From: Chloroflexia bacterium SDU3-3
GTDB lineage: Bacteria; Chloroflexota; Chloroflexia; Chloroflexales; Roseiflexaceae
Reading direction: 5' to 3'
NCBI GenBank assembly: GCA_009268125.1
Contig: WBOU01000001.1
Span: 186,001-250,000, forward strand
DNA length: 64,000 nucleotides
The notes under the pieces: model-generated
The model's database searches: none
Told to the model about the DNA's origin: nothing
What the model saw: only the letters and a program-made list of their open reading frames with translations
In this document: in pieces, positions 25,115 to 33,326 of the stretch
How the letters are laid out: each line of letters begins with the position of its first letter
Numbering within the stretch: the stretch's first letter is position 1
Position numbers and translations under genes: made by a program

Positions 25115-27121
25115 ATGAAACATCGGATGTACTATCTCCTCTTCTTCAGCCTGCTCTTGAGCATGGTGCTCTCGCAGCAGGCCCCGGCCTACGCCGGGCT
25201 AAACGAGTGGACCGCGCTGGGCCTGCCTGGCGGCAAGATCGAGGACAGCGCAATTGACCCCACCACACCCAGCAACATGTACGTGGCGGTCTGGGGCAAT
25301 GGCGTGTGGCGCAGCAGCGACGGCGGCGCGACATGGGCCAGCAGCAGCAGCGGCCTGCCTACGCCCTACATCAGCCAGCTCTACATCGACCCGCTGGTGC
25401 CCACCCGGCTGTTTAGCGTCACCGAAGGCGGCCTGCTCTACCGCAGCAGCGACGGCGGCGCAACATGGGCGCCCAGCTCCAGCGGCCTGCCCGACGAGAG
25501 CAACTACCCGCAGCTCGGCACCATGGCCTTCCACCCCAGTGCGCCAGGCACCATCTACATCACCTCGATCCGCACCTACCACCTGCAGCCCGGCGTCGTT
25601 GGCGTCTACCGCAGCACCGATGGCGGCACAACATGGGCCAGCATCTCCACCCAGAACCTGATCATCTCGCTGGTGATCGACCCAACGAACCCGCAGCAGA
25701 TGTACGCTGGCTGCAGCCTATTCATTGCCAGCAGCGGCATCAGCAGCGGAGGCGGAATCCTGCGCAGCAGCGACGGCGGTGCGACATGGGAGGCGATCAG
25801 CAGCGGCCTGCCCGAGAAAACCAGCATCCCCACGCTGCTGCTGGAGAGCGGCACGCCGACCAGTATCTACGCCCTGAGCGCATCGGCCATCTACAAGAGC
25901 TCCAACAGCGGGGACTCGTGGGCAGCCAAGGGAGCAGGCCTGCCCGGCCACGATGCTAGCAATCCGCTCACCGCGCTGGCTGCCGACCCGCAGAACCCGC
26001 TCACCTTCTATACCAGCGACGCCGACGGGCTCTACAAAACGACCAACGGCGCAGATCTATGGGCAAAGGTCAGCAGCGGCCCGCCGAGCACCATCACCAC
26101 GCTGATGATCCACCCAGCCAGCGCCGCCACGATCTACGCGGGCACCGACACCTTCGGCATGTTCCGCAGCGCCGACAGCGGTGCGACATGGCGTGGCAGC
26201 CTACACAGCGCCTCCATCGATGGCCTACAAATCACAGCGGGGGCGACACCACGCATCTATGTGGCCAGCGGCCAGCATCTCGCGGCCAGCAGCGACCACG
26301 GGGGCACCTGGCGCTATGCCGATCTGCCGATCTACACCAGCGCGCTTGAAAGCAACCCGGCTACACCCAACATCCTCTACGCTGGAGGAAATGGCCTGAT
26401 CAAGATTGAGGATGACGGCACCACCATCAGCACCAGCGTGCTGACCAGCACCAACGTCACCACGCTCGCACTGCACCCGCAGGTGGCCAGCGGCATCTAC
26501 TTCTCATCCTACAACCGGCTCTTCGCCAGCGACGACAGCGGGGCCACCTGGGCCGAGCTGCCCCTGGGTCTGAGCTTCAGCGATGGCAGCATCCAGGCCC
26601 TGGCGGTCGCGCCCACCAGCCCTGCCACCATCTACGCCGCCACTGGCTCGAAGCTGTACCGCAGCGCCGACGCGGGCGCAACATGGGAGCAATGGTCGAA
26701 CGCCGCGCTCGGCATCACCGACGGGTTCAGCCAGATTATGCTGCTGGCCGACCAGCCCCAGCACCTCTACGCCCGCTCGGGCGGCCAGCTCTACACCAGC
26801 GACGACGGCGGCGCCACCTGGAGCAGCCGTGCGGGCATGGCGGGGATTGACAGCTTCACCGTGGCGGCGGCCCCCACCCCAACGATCTACGCTGCCCGCA
26901 GCAGCGGCGAGGTGCTACGCAGCAGCGACGATGGCGCGACAGCCACAACGCTCGGCACCCTGCCGAGCAGCGCGACACAGGTCGTCCACACCACCCTCGC
27001 CGCCGACCCGGCGATGCCCAACAAGCTCTACGTGGGCACGCTGATCGGCGCGTGGGAATATACGGCGGTACCAGCCGAGCAGGTGCGCCGGATCTACCTG
27101 CCGGTCATCTCGCGCGGCTAG
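25115..27121 (+). CDS. secreted BNR/sortilin-type beta-propeller protein
   Basis: 668-residue exported protein. The signal peptide is residues 1-27 (basic start, long leucine core, cleavage near AYA). The rest is about twelve Asp-box/BNR repeats of the SSDGGATW type (for example near 66, 112, 170, 230, 330, 470, 515, 565), as in sortilin-like and xyloglucanase-type propellers. No catalytic residues of a glycosidase can be assigned. The protein ends in RRIYLPVISRG, a short YLP-type tail I associate with secreted Chloroflexota proteins. AAGGAG is 8 bases upstream. Neighbours do not reveal a role; it may bind or sense cell-surface or environmental glycans. Confidence 0.85.
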   Translation: MKHRMYYLLFFSLLLSMVLSQQAPAYAGLNEWTALGLPGGKIEDSAIDPTTPSNMYVAVWGNGVWRSSDGGATWASSSSGLPTPYISQLYIDPLVPTRLFSVTEGGLLYRSSDGGATWAPSSSGLPDESNYPQLGTMAFHPSAPGTIYITSIRTYHLQPGVVGVYRSTDGGTTWASISTQNLIISLVIDPTNPQQMYAGCSLFIASSGISSGGGILRSSDGGATWEAISSGLPEKTSIPTLLLESGTPTSIYALSASAIYKSSNSGDSWAAKGAGLPGHDASNPLTALAADPQNPLTFYTSDADGLYKTTNGADLWAKVSSGPPSTITTLMIHPASAATIYAGTDTFGMFRSADSGATWRGSLHSASIDGLQITAGATPRIYVASGQHLAASSDHGGTWRYADLPIYTSALESNPATPNILYAGGNGLIKIEDDGTTISTSVLTSTNVTTLALHPQVASGIYFSSYNRLFASDDSGATWAELPLGLSFSDGSIQALAVAPTSPATIYAATGSKLYRSADAGATWEQWSNAALGITDGFSQIMLLADQPQHLYARSGGQLYTSDDGGATWSSRAGMAGIDSFTVAAAPTPTIYAARSSGEVLRSSDDGATATTLGTLPSSATQVVHTTLAADPAMPNKLYVGTLIGAWEYTAVPAEQVRRIYLPVISRG

Positions 27122-27156
27122 ACGGCAGCGCCAGGGCTAGGCTGGCGCGCTGCCGC

Positions 27157-28032
27157 CTAGCCCTGCGCCGCAGCGCTATTTTCCAGCACACCGATGCCCT
27201 CGATCTCGATCTGCACCTGGTCGCCTGGGCGCATAAACGCCGGGCGCTCGCGGAACTCGCCCACCCGGCTGGGCGTGCCGGTCGAGATCAGGTCGCCCGG
27301 CTCCAGCGTCATCACCTCGCTCAGGTAGGCGATCAGGAAGGGCAGCGCGAAGATCCAGCCGCTGGTGCTGCCGCGCTGCACCTCGCGCCCATTCACCCGC
27401 AGGCTCAGCGTCAGATTCGCCACGTCGGCCAGCTCGTCGCGCGTCACCAGCGCTGGCCCCATCGGGCCGAACGTGTCGAAGGTCTTGCCCATCATCCACT
27501 GGGTGGTGCGGCGCTGGTAGTCGCGGGCGCTCACGTCGTTGAAGATGGTGTAGCCCGCCACGTGCTCTAGCGCATCCTGCTCGCGGATGAAGCGCCCGGC
27601 CCTGCCGATCACCACCGCCAGCTCGGCCTCGTTATCCACCTGCTGGCTCACGCGCGGCAGCACGATCGGCTGGCCTGGCCCGATCACGCAGGTGCTGTAC
27701 TTCGAGAAGAAGGTAGGGTACTCGGGCAGCTCGCCGGGGGCCATGGCCGAATGATCGGTGTAGTTGTGGCCGATGCAGATGATCTTGCCGGGGCGCGGCA
27801 GCGGGGCCAGCAGCGCCACCTCGGCCAGCGCCAGCCGCGCGTGCGCAGGGGCCTCGGCCAGGGCAGCCCGCGCGGCGCGCATGGCTGGCTCGCCCGCCGC
27901 AAGCAGGCCCTGCATGGTGCGGGGAAGCTCGGGGCATGCCGCCGCAAGATCGAGCAGCGCAGAACCTTGGCCCTGCGTGATCAGAAGGCCGATCCGCACC
28001 ACATCTTGGTGTGAGAAAGTGACTAGCCGCAT
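27157..28032 (-). CDS. fumarylacetoacetate hydrolase (FAH) family protein
   Basis: 291-residue cytosolic metal-dependent hydrolase or decarboxylase. Family motifs: KIICIGHNYTDHS near residue 85, FFSKYSTCVIGPG near 108, DNEAELAVVIGRAGRFI near 133 (metal-binding Glu pair), and NDVSARDYQRR near 168, then the C-terminal TGTPSRVGEF near 260. The start is set at 28032, because AAGGA lies 9 bases upstream. The family includes 2-hydroxyhepta-2,4-diene-1,7-dioate isomerases and acylpyruvases; specificity cannot be read here. Neighbouring genes are unrelated. Confidence 0.9.
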   Translation of the reverse strand: MRLVTFSHQDVVRIGLLITQGQGSALLDLAAACPELPRTMQGLLAAGEPAMRAARAALAEAPAHARLALAEVALLAPLPRPGKIICIGHNYTDHSAMAPGELPEYPTFFSKYSTCVIGPGQPIVLPRVSQQVDNEAELAVVIGRAGRFIREQDALEHVAGYTIFNDVSARDYQRRTTQWMMGKTFDTFGPMGPALVTRDELADVANLTLSLRVNGREVQRGSTSGWIFALPFLIAYLSEVMTLEPGDLISTGTPSRVGEFRERPAFMRPGDQVQIEIEGIGVLENSAAAQG

Positions 28033-28088
28033 CGCTCGCATTCCTTGCTCTATCGGGGATACGCGGGCATTATAGATCAGAAAAAAAT

Positions 28089-28121
28089 GCGCGGAGGTGA
28101 GCAGGATGCCCACCTCCGCGC
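28089..28121 (-). terminator. Rho-independent terminator of AIM24 gene
   Basis: Stem GCGCGGAGGTG/CACCTCCGCGC (28089-28099 with 28111-28121). On the minus strand it is followed by ATTTTTTT. Confidence 0.85.
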
Positions 28122-28154
28122 GGCTATCACATCAGCGTGTCAAGCGCGAAGCGA

Positions 28155-28850
28155 TTAGCCTTGGTTCGCTTGCAAATACACCTCTTCGTAGGGTTGCAGC
28201 ACCACCCAGCCATCACCCGCAAACTTCAGCTGGATGGCCTCGCCGCTGCCGCGCCCGATCAGGGTGCGGAAGGTCACGTTCGTCACCACGTCGGGGCTAA
28301 GCGAGCCAGACCATGCCACCGTGGCGTTCGGGTCGGTGAACAGCGGCTGGTCGGGCGTGACGCGCAGGGTCAGCGGCTCGTAGTGGGTAGTGATGGCCAC
28401 GAAGCCTGGCCCCTGCAGCCGCACGTTGAACAGGCCGCCCGCCAGCATGCCCGCCACCTTACGCATCATGGTGATGTTCCACTTCACGCCATCCTCCATG
28501 GCCAGCAGATCGTTGCCGTTCACATGGATAGTCTCATTTTCCAGCTTCAGCACGCGGATCTTCTTACCCTTCTCGGCTAAGTAGACGCGGCCCTTACCAT
28601 CCATCTTCATCAGCGATGTGCCCTCGCCCGAGACCATGCGCTTGAGCATGGTGCCCACGCCGTGCTCAAGCACACCCTCGCGCGTGAAGGTGACGCCGCC
28701 CAGGTAGCCGATCATCGACCCGGCCTTAGCCCAGACCCGACCATTCAGGTTCACCTCAAGGGTGTAGGGGTTCTCTAGCTGAAAAAGATCGGCGGCTGCA
28801 TCATCCTGCGCCGTGGCCTGGATGAATGAGTCGATCGAGTAGTGGCTCAT
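28155..28850 (-). CDS. AIM24-family protein
   Basis: 231-residue soluble protein with the AIM24 fold, a beta-helix like the trp RNA-binding attenuator. Landmarks: NGRVWAKAGSMIGYLGGVTFTREG near residues 36-59, GEGTSLMKMDGKGRVYLA near 75-92, LENETIHVNGNDLLAMEDG near 102 and LQGPGFVAITTHYEPLTL near 145. The family is widespread in bacteria with unknown function. AAGGAG is 8 bases upstream and a strong terminator follows, so it is a single-gene unit. Confidence 0.9.
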   Translation of the reverse strand: MSHYSIDSFIQATAQDDAAADLFQLENPYTLEVNLNGRVWAKAGSMIGYLGGVTFTREGVLEHGVGTMLKRMVSGEGTSLMKMDGKGRVYLAEKGKKIRVLKLENETIHVNGNDLLAMEDGVKWNITMMRKVAGMLAGGLFNVRLQGPGFVAITTHYEPLTLRVTPDQPLFTDPNATVAWSGSLSPDVVTNVTFRTLIGRGSGEAIQLKFAGDGWVVLQPYEEVYLQANQG

Positions 28851-28942
28851 ACGCTATGCTCCTTGCTGGGACAAAAGAATGAACGCCCGTATCATACCTA
28901 CGCATTGTGACAGGAAAGGTCACAGCTGAAGGGCCTCCGTCC

Positions 28943-28971
28943 TTGACGGGCGGCGCGTCTTTCGCTACGAT
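28943..28971 (+). promoter_or_regulatory. promoter of the 29007-30299 gene pair
   Basis: TTGACG (28943-28948), 17 bp, TACGAT (28966-28971), about 30 bases before the first start codon. Confidence 0.55.
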
Positions 28972-29006
28972 AGCTCCCTAACGACCCACACACCAGAAGG
29001 AAGATC

Positions 29007-29741
29007 ATGCCTCCGCTCTACCCGCCATCGTTTTTTGCCTTCCAGATCACGTTTGCCCAGCGCATCGCCCAGCGCTTCGGCATGCCGCTAGCCGAGGCAG
29101 TGCGCCGCTACACGCCGGTAGCAGTCAGCATCCACGCCGAGAACGACTGGCCGGATGTGGCGCGGCAGATTGAGCGGGGCGGCGACCCGCTGGCCGCGAT
29201 CTATCAGCGCTACCTTGAGCGCTGCGGCAACGAGCGCCTGCCCCAGCCCGGCGACGCGCTGTACCACGGCTACCCGCTGTTCGGCTGCTTCTTCTTCAAC
29301 ATGCGCGACGAGCTGACCATCTCCACTCACTTCCTGAGCAACGACGTGCCCGGCGCGCGCCCGCTGGGCCACGAGCGCCTGGCCGCCCGCCAGGATGACC
29401 TGCGCCGCATGTTCACCCTCATCTACCACGCGCTGCCCCAGGCCACCACCGTGCGCGGCCACTCGTGGCTCTACAACCTGCCCGCCTACCGCCGGATCTT
29501 TCCGCCCAGCTACACCCAGGCATTTGTCGAGAACCCCGATGGCGTGCTCGACCAGATGGTGCTGTGGTTCCAGTGCTACCACCGCGACTGGGAGGTCAAC
29601 CCCGCGCTTGCCGATCAGGTGCTGGCCCGCGTCGATCAGGTCGGCAGCCTGGATGACCTGCGGCACTGCTTCCCCTACCAGCGGCTGCGCACCCAGGCCC
29701 CGATCGAGGACTTCTACCGCTTCTACCAGATCGCACCCTAG
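29007..29741 (+). CDS. uncharacterised protein, paired with HD hydrolase
   Basis: I do not recognise a named family for this 244-residue protein. It is soluble, rich in aromatic residues, without signal peptide or membrane helix. Features: IAQRFGMPLAEAVRRYTPV near residue 16, a conserved-looking GYPLFGCFFFNMRDELTIST near 87, RGHSWLYNLPAYRRIFPPSY near 148 and a C-terminal helical end. GAAGGAAG lies upstream. It starts the unit that continues 21 bases later with a RelA/SpoT-like HD protein, so the two may share a nucleotide-linked function; this is only contextual. Confidence 0.7.
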   Translation: MPPLYPPSFFAFQITFAQRIAQRFGMPLAEAVRRYTPVAVSIHAENDWPDVARQIERGGDPLAAIYQRYLERCGNERLPQPGDALYHGYPLFGCFFFNMRDELTISTHFLSNDVPGARPLGHERLAARQDDLRRMFTLIYHALPQATTVRGHSWLYNLPAYRRIFPPSYTQAFVENPDGVLDQMVLWFQCYHRDWEVNPALADQVLARVDQVGSLDDLRHCFPYQRLRTQAPIEDFYRFYQIAP

Positions 29742-29762
29742 CCCCGCAGCAAAGGAGCCGCC

Positions 29763-30299
29763 ATGGATCTTTCCGCCACCCAGGCCTACGCCGACCAGCT
29801 GGCCGAGGCCATCCAGCACGCCATCCGCGCCCACACCCACTTCGCCAACACCCCGCGCGACGCCGTGCGGCTGTGGGATCGCCGCACACCCTATGTTATC
29901 CACCCGATCTGGTGCGCCAGCACACTGCTGACCGAGACGGCGCTGCCCGAGCAGATCCGCTACCCTGGCGCGCTGGCCCTGCTGTGGCACGACACGCTGG
30001 AGGATACCCAGCTGCCCCTGCCCGACAGCGCGCAGAGCATTGTGCGGCGGCTGGTGGAGGAGATGACCTTCGCCAGCCTAGACGCCGAGTTCGAGCTGCT
30101 GTGGGCGCGCAGCGATACCACCAAGCTGCTGAAGCTGTACGACAAGGTCTCGCAGTTTCTGGATGGCGTGTGGCTGAGCGACCAGCGCTGGGCGCAGCTG
30201 CTGGCGCACACGGCCAAGATCGAGCAGTTTGTGCTGGGAACCTATGGCGAGCTGAATATCACCCGCATCGCCAGGGCGGTGTGCCTGCCAAGAACCTAG
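29763..30299 (+). CDS. small HD-domain phosphohydrolase, RelA/SpoT hydrolase (MESH1)-like
   Basis: 178-residue stand-alone HD protein. The metal and nucleotide signature of the ppGpp hydrolase domain is visible: TPYVIHPIWCASTLL (H47), ALLWHDTLEDTQLP (H76, D77, E80, D81) and LLKLYDKVSQFLDG (D127). This is the order and spacing of the SpoT/MESH1 HD motifs. It lacks a synthetase domain and is a little shorter than typical MESH1 (about 180-200), with a diverged end. AAAGGAG is 6 bases upstream. It may hydrolyse (p)ppGpp or a related nucleotide. That it belongs to the HD superfamily is firm; the substrate is inference. Confidence 0.72.
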   Translation: MDLSATQAYADQLAEAIQHAIRAHTHFANTPRDAVRLWDRRTPYVIHPIWCASTLLTETALPEQIRYPGALALLWHDTLEDTQLPLPDSAQSIVRRLVEEMTFASLDAEFELLWARSDTTKLLKLYDKVSQFLDGVWLSDQRWAQLLAHTAKIEQFVLGTYGELNITRIARAVCLPRT

Positions 30300-30350
30300 C
30301 CAGACAACCCTTACAGAATAATTTTTCCAAGTGGCATAAGCCTCAATCCT

Positions 30351-30379
30351 TTGACATTATCGCTTTTTCCTATTATCAT
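30351..30379 (+). promoter_or_regulatory. promoter of TetR-CocE operon
   Basis: TTGACA (30351-30356), 17 bp, TATCAT (30374-30379). The region is AT-rich compared with its surroundings. Confidence 0.55.
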
Positions 30380-30412
30380 TAGGATATAGACGAATATCAG
30401 TAGGAAATAGAC
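30380..30412. promoter_or_regulatory. direct repeat TAGGAWATAGAC, probable regulator site
   Basis: TAGGATATAGAC (30380-30391) and TAGGAAATAGAC (30401-30412) differ at one base and are 21 bp apart, two helical turns. They fill the space between the -10 box and the TetR start codon, placing a bound regulator over the start. Confidence 0.5.
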
Positions 30413-30414
30413 CT

Positions 30415-31029
30415 ATGCCACGAGCAGGGATCGATCGCGCCCGCGTGATCCACGAGGCGGCCGCGCTGGCCGACGCCGAAGGGCTGACCGCGCTGAGCAT
30501 GGCCGCGCTGGCCAAGAGGCTGGGAATCGCGCTGCCCAGCCTCTACACCCACGTGAAGAGCCTGGACCACGTGCGCCAGCAGATCGCCGCGCTGGCCAGC
30601 CACGACATGGCGCAGCGGCTGGGCCAGGCGGTGCAGGGCCGCGCGCAGGCCGAGGCGCTGGCCGCGTTCGCCGCCGCCTACCGCGCCTATGTGCTGGCCC
30701 ACCCAGGGCGCTACGCCGCCAGCCACCTGATGTTCAGCGAGATCGACGATGAGCACCGCGCCTCGGCGCTGCAGATCGGCCAGATCATCGCGGCCACGCT
30801 GCACGGCTACGGCATCGACGAGGCCGAGCAGACCAATGCAGTGCGCATGCTGCGCTCGGCGCTGCATGGCTTCGCCAGCCTAGAGCGCGAGGGCCATTTC
30901 CACCACCCCCAGAGCCTCGACGAGTCGTTCGCGCGCATGGTGCAGGCCCTCGACGCCAGCTTCCGCAGCTGGCCGGGGGCTAAGACCGCTAAGAGCAAGG
31001 CCAAAAAGAACAAGAAGGAGCGACCATGA
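30415..31029 (+). CDS. TetR/AcrR regulator with WHG-type C-terminal domain
   Basis: 204-residue regulator. The HTH is at residues 10-50 (DRARVIHEAAALADAEGLTA, then MAALAKRLGIALPSLYTHVK). The C-terminal domain matches the TetR_C_33/WHG type (HPGRYAASHLMF near 98; LRSALHGFASLEREGHF near 143). An unusual lysine-rich tail ends the protein (KTAKSKAKKNKKERP). Its stop overlaps the start of the CocE hydrolase (ATGA), so the two are cotranslated. The direct repeats just upstream suggest autoregulation. The inducer may be the hydrolase substrate. Confidence 0.9.
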   Translation: MPRAGIDRARVIHEAAALADAEGLTALSMAALAKRLGIALPSLYTHVKSLDHVRQQIAALASHDMAQRLGQAVQGRAQAEALAAFAAAYRAYVLAHPGRYAASHLMFSEIDDEHRASALQIGQIIAATLHGYGIDEAEQTNAVRMLRSALHGFASLEREGHFHHPQSLDESFARMVQALDASFRSWPGAKTAKSKAKKNKKERP

Positions 31030-32723
31030 GCAGCCAGGGAACAGGCGAGCACGAGGTTATCACTAGCTTCGATGTGGCAGTGCCATGCCGCGACGGCGCG
31101 GTGCTGCGGGCCAACATCGCGCGGCCCGCAGGCGAGGGACGCTGGCCCGCGCTGCTCATCCGCACGCCCTACAGCAAAGACCAGAGCAAGCCCGACCCGC
31201 TGATGGACATGCTCGGCCTGGCCCGCGAGGGCTTCGCGGTGATCGTGCAGGATGTGCGCGGGCGCTTCCGCTCGGATGGCGTAGATGAGTTCACCCCGTT
31301 CACCCACGAGGCCGAGGACGGGGCCGACGCGGTGGCGTGGGCGGCGGCGCTGCCCTTCTGCACCGGCGTGGTATTTATGGTCGGGTCGTCCTACGGCGGG
31401 GCAGCGGGCTGGGCGGCAGCCACCGCCCAGCCGCCCGCGCTGCGGGCCTTCGCCGCCCACCAGTCGCCCAGCACACCTTGGCGCACGCTGTTCTACCGTG
31501 GCGGCGTGCCCGAGGTGGGCGCGATGGTACCGTGGTTTCTCTCATTCGGCGGCGACACGCTGATGCGCCGCCACCGCGATGCGCCCGCTGAGCTACAGCA
31601 GACCCTTGGCAAGCTGTTTGCCGAGGTGGCTGCGCTGCCCGCCAACCTAGGCGGCCCCGGCCTAGCCCCGCTGGCAGCGCTCGAGCGCGCGGGCGTGGGC
31701 GCTGGCCTGCTGGCGCTCTACGATGGCCAGCCCTCGCCCATGGCCCAGGCGCTGGAGGCAGCGCAGGCGTACGAGCGCATCACCGCACCCGCACTGATCA
31801 GCGGCGGCTGGTACGACCTCTTCTGCCAGGGCGCGATCGACCAGTTCGTGGGCATGCGCGCGCGGGCTGGCAGCGCCGCCGCGCGCGAGCACACCCGGCT
31901 GATCATGGGGCCGTGGACGCATGGCGCGCTCTCGCACATCATCGGCGAGCGCAGCTTTGGGCTGCAGGCCGCGCCCGGGCTGCGCGCCGAGGTGCTGCGC
32001 TTCCTGCGCGAGCCGCTGGGCGATGCCGCGCCGGTGCGCATCTTTGTGATGGGGGCCAACGTGTGGCGCGACGAGCGCGAGTGGCCGCTGGCGCGCACGC
32101 AGGTGGCGCCCTGGTACCTTGGCGGCGGCACGTTTGGCCCAGATCAGCGCCCGTCCCCGCCCGCGCTGCTGCGCTACGACCCCAACGACCCCGCGCCCAC
32201 CTGGGGCGGCGGCACGCTGGGCTTCACCGAGCTGGCCGGGCCGCGCGACCTACGCGAGGTGGAGCGGCGCGAGGATGTGCTGATCTATACCTCGGATGCG
32301 CTGGGCGAGGATCTGGAGGTCACAGGGGCGGCGATCGCAGAGCTGTGGGTCGTATCCGACATGGCCGACAGCGACTTTATCGTGCGGCTGGTCGATGTGC
32401 AGCCCAACGGCGCGGCCTACGCGGTGGCCGAGGGCACCCTGCGCGCCCGGCACCGCGCCGCGCCCGACATGCCCTGGCTGGGCGAGCCGCTCCAGGCGGG
32501 CACGCCCACACTGCTGCGTATCGCGCTGACGCCCACCAGCAACGTATTCCAGCGCGGCCATCGCGTGCGAATCCACATCACGTGCGGCAGCGCGCCGCGC
32601 TGGGCCAGGAACACCAGCACATGGGATCAGCGCGACGCGGCGCAGGTGGCCCGCCACCACGTGCTACACGACGAGGCCCACCCCTCGCGCGTGCTGCTGC
32701 CGATCATCCCGACAGCAAGCTGA
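31026..32723 (+). CDS. CocE/NonD-family (S15) hydrolase
   Basis: 565-residue serine hydrolase like cocaine esterase and X-Pro dipeptidyl-peptidases. The alpha/beta core has TPYSKDQSKPDPL near residue 47, VIVQDVRGRFRSDG near 73-86 (typical family strand), and the nucleophile S122 in GSSYGGAAGW. The acid lies near 257 (SGGWYDLFCQGAIDQF) and the His near 299 (MGPWTHGALSHI). The C-terminal jelly roll begins near 390. The end, HPSRVLLPIIP, is duplicated in the next gene. No signal peptide, so it acts in the cytosol on an ester or amide taken up from outside. Specificity unknown. Confidence 0.92.
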   Translation: MSSQGTGEHEVITSFDVAVPCRDGAVLRANIARPAGEGRWPALLIRTPYSKDQSKPDPLMDMLGLAREGFAVIVQDVRGRFRSDGVDEFTPFTHEAEDGADAVAWAAALPFCTGVVFMVGSSYGGAAGWAAATAQPPALRAFAAHQSPSTPWRTLFYRGGVPEVGAMVPWFLSFGGDTLMRRHRDAPAELQQTLGKLFAEVAALPANLGGPGLAPLAALERAGVGAGLLALYDGQPSPMAQALEAAQAYERITAPALISGGWYDLFCQGAIDQFVGMRARAGSAAAREHTRLIMGPWTHGALSHIIGERSFGLQAAPGLRAEVLRFLREPLGDAAPVRIFVMGANVWRDEREWPLARTQVAPWYLGGGTFGPDQRPSPPALLRYDPNDPAPTWGGGTLGFTELAGPRDLREVERREDVLIYTSDALGEDLEVTGAAIAELWVVSDMADSDFIVRLVDVQPNGAAYAVAEGTLRARHRAAPDMPWLGEPLQAGTPTLLRIALTPTSNVFQRGHRVRIHITCGSAPRWARNTSTWDQRDAAQVARHHVLHDEAHPSRVLLPIIPTAS

Positions 32724-32757
32724 AACCAGCACGGCGGCGGCGCGTAGATAGTGCGAG
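32675..32757 (+). repeat. duplicated 3' segment, copy A
   Basis: Holds the last 16 codons of the CocE gene plus 34 bases of downstream DNA. It matches 33203-33284 almost base for base (CACCCCTCGCGCG, GCTGCTGCCGATCA, GCTGAAACCAGC, GGCGCGTAGATAGTGCGAGA are shared). Differences are a 3-base GGC unit and a few substitutions. Confidence 0.8.
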
Positions 32758-32777
32758 ACGCAGATCACCTAGGCGAT

Positions 32778-33251
32778 ATGAACGACGAATCAGGCCAGCA
32801 CATCGACGACTTTGGCACATGCTTCCTCGTGGTGTGCCCGCGCTGCGCTGGGGCCGCACAGGTGATGCTGCCCGAGAGCAACCCGCCAGAGGCTCGGGCA
32901 AGCTGCACATCCTGCGGCTATGCGCGGCGCACCTCGGCATCGACGGCCAGCATCGGCGGGCCGCGCGACTGGTACCTCGGCCTGCCGCTGTGGCTGCAGA
33001 CGCCCTGCTGCGGCGAGACGCTGTGGGCGCTGAACGAGGAGCACCTGGCATTCCTTGAGCACTACCTGCTGGCCAGGCTGCGGCGGCGCACGCCGAACAT
33101 CAACACCAGCGTGGCCAGCCGCCTGCCGCGCTGGATGACCAGCGCCAAGCACCGCGCCGAGGTGGCACGCGGTCTGGCGCGGCTGCGCGCGCTGCACACT
33201 GCAGCTCACCCCTCGCGCGGGCTGCTGCCGATCACCCCTTCGGAAAGCTGA
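32778..33251 (+). CDS. zinc-ribbon protein with tail captured from CocE gene
   Basis: 157-residue small protein. Two CxxC pairs make a zinc ribbon: C20/C23 in VVCPRCAGAA and C43/C46 in ASCTSCGYARR. A further CC occurs in QTPCCGETLWALN, then a helical part with an Arg-rich LARLRRRTPN. The body ends naturally near RLPRWMTSAKHRAEVARGLA. The final HPSRGLLPITPSES repeats the end of the CocE protein and lies inside an 83-base duplication, so the C-terminus seems to be fused on. No clear ribosome site before the ATG; translation may depend on readthrough or coupling. Function unknown; such ribbons often assist transcription or protein contacts. Confidence 0.7.
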   Translation: MNDESGQHIDDFGTCFLVVCPRCAGAAQVMLPESNPPEARASCTSCGYARRTSASTASIGGPRDWYLGLPLWLQTPCCGETLWALNEEHLAFLEHYLLARLRRRTPNINTSVASRLPRWMTSAKHRAEVARGLARLRALHTAAHPSRGLLPITPSES

Positions 33252-33284
33252 AACCAGCGCGGCGGCGCGTAGATAGTGCGAGAT
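33203..33284 (+). repeat. duplicated 3' segment, copy B
   Basis: Second copy of the segment at 32675-32757, covering the 3' end of the zinc-ribbon gene and the following spacer. The copies lie in the same orientation about 528 bases apart. Confidence 0.8.
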
Positions 33285-33326
33285 ACGGACGGTACCGCTC
33301 ACATGTTAGAAAATTGACACATATCT

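Noticed and set aside
31913-33058. 381-codon frame overlapping the CocE and zinc-ribbon genes
   Set aside because: Ala/Arg-rich shadow in a second frame; both overlapped genes have recognisable motifs.
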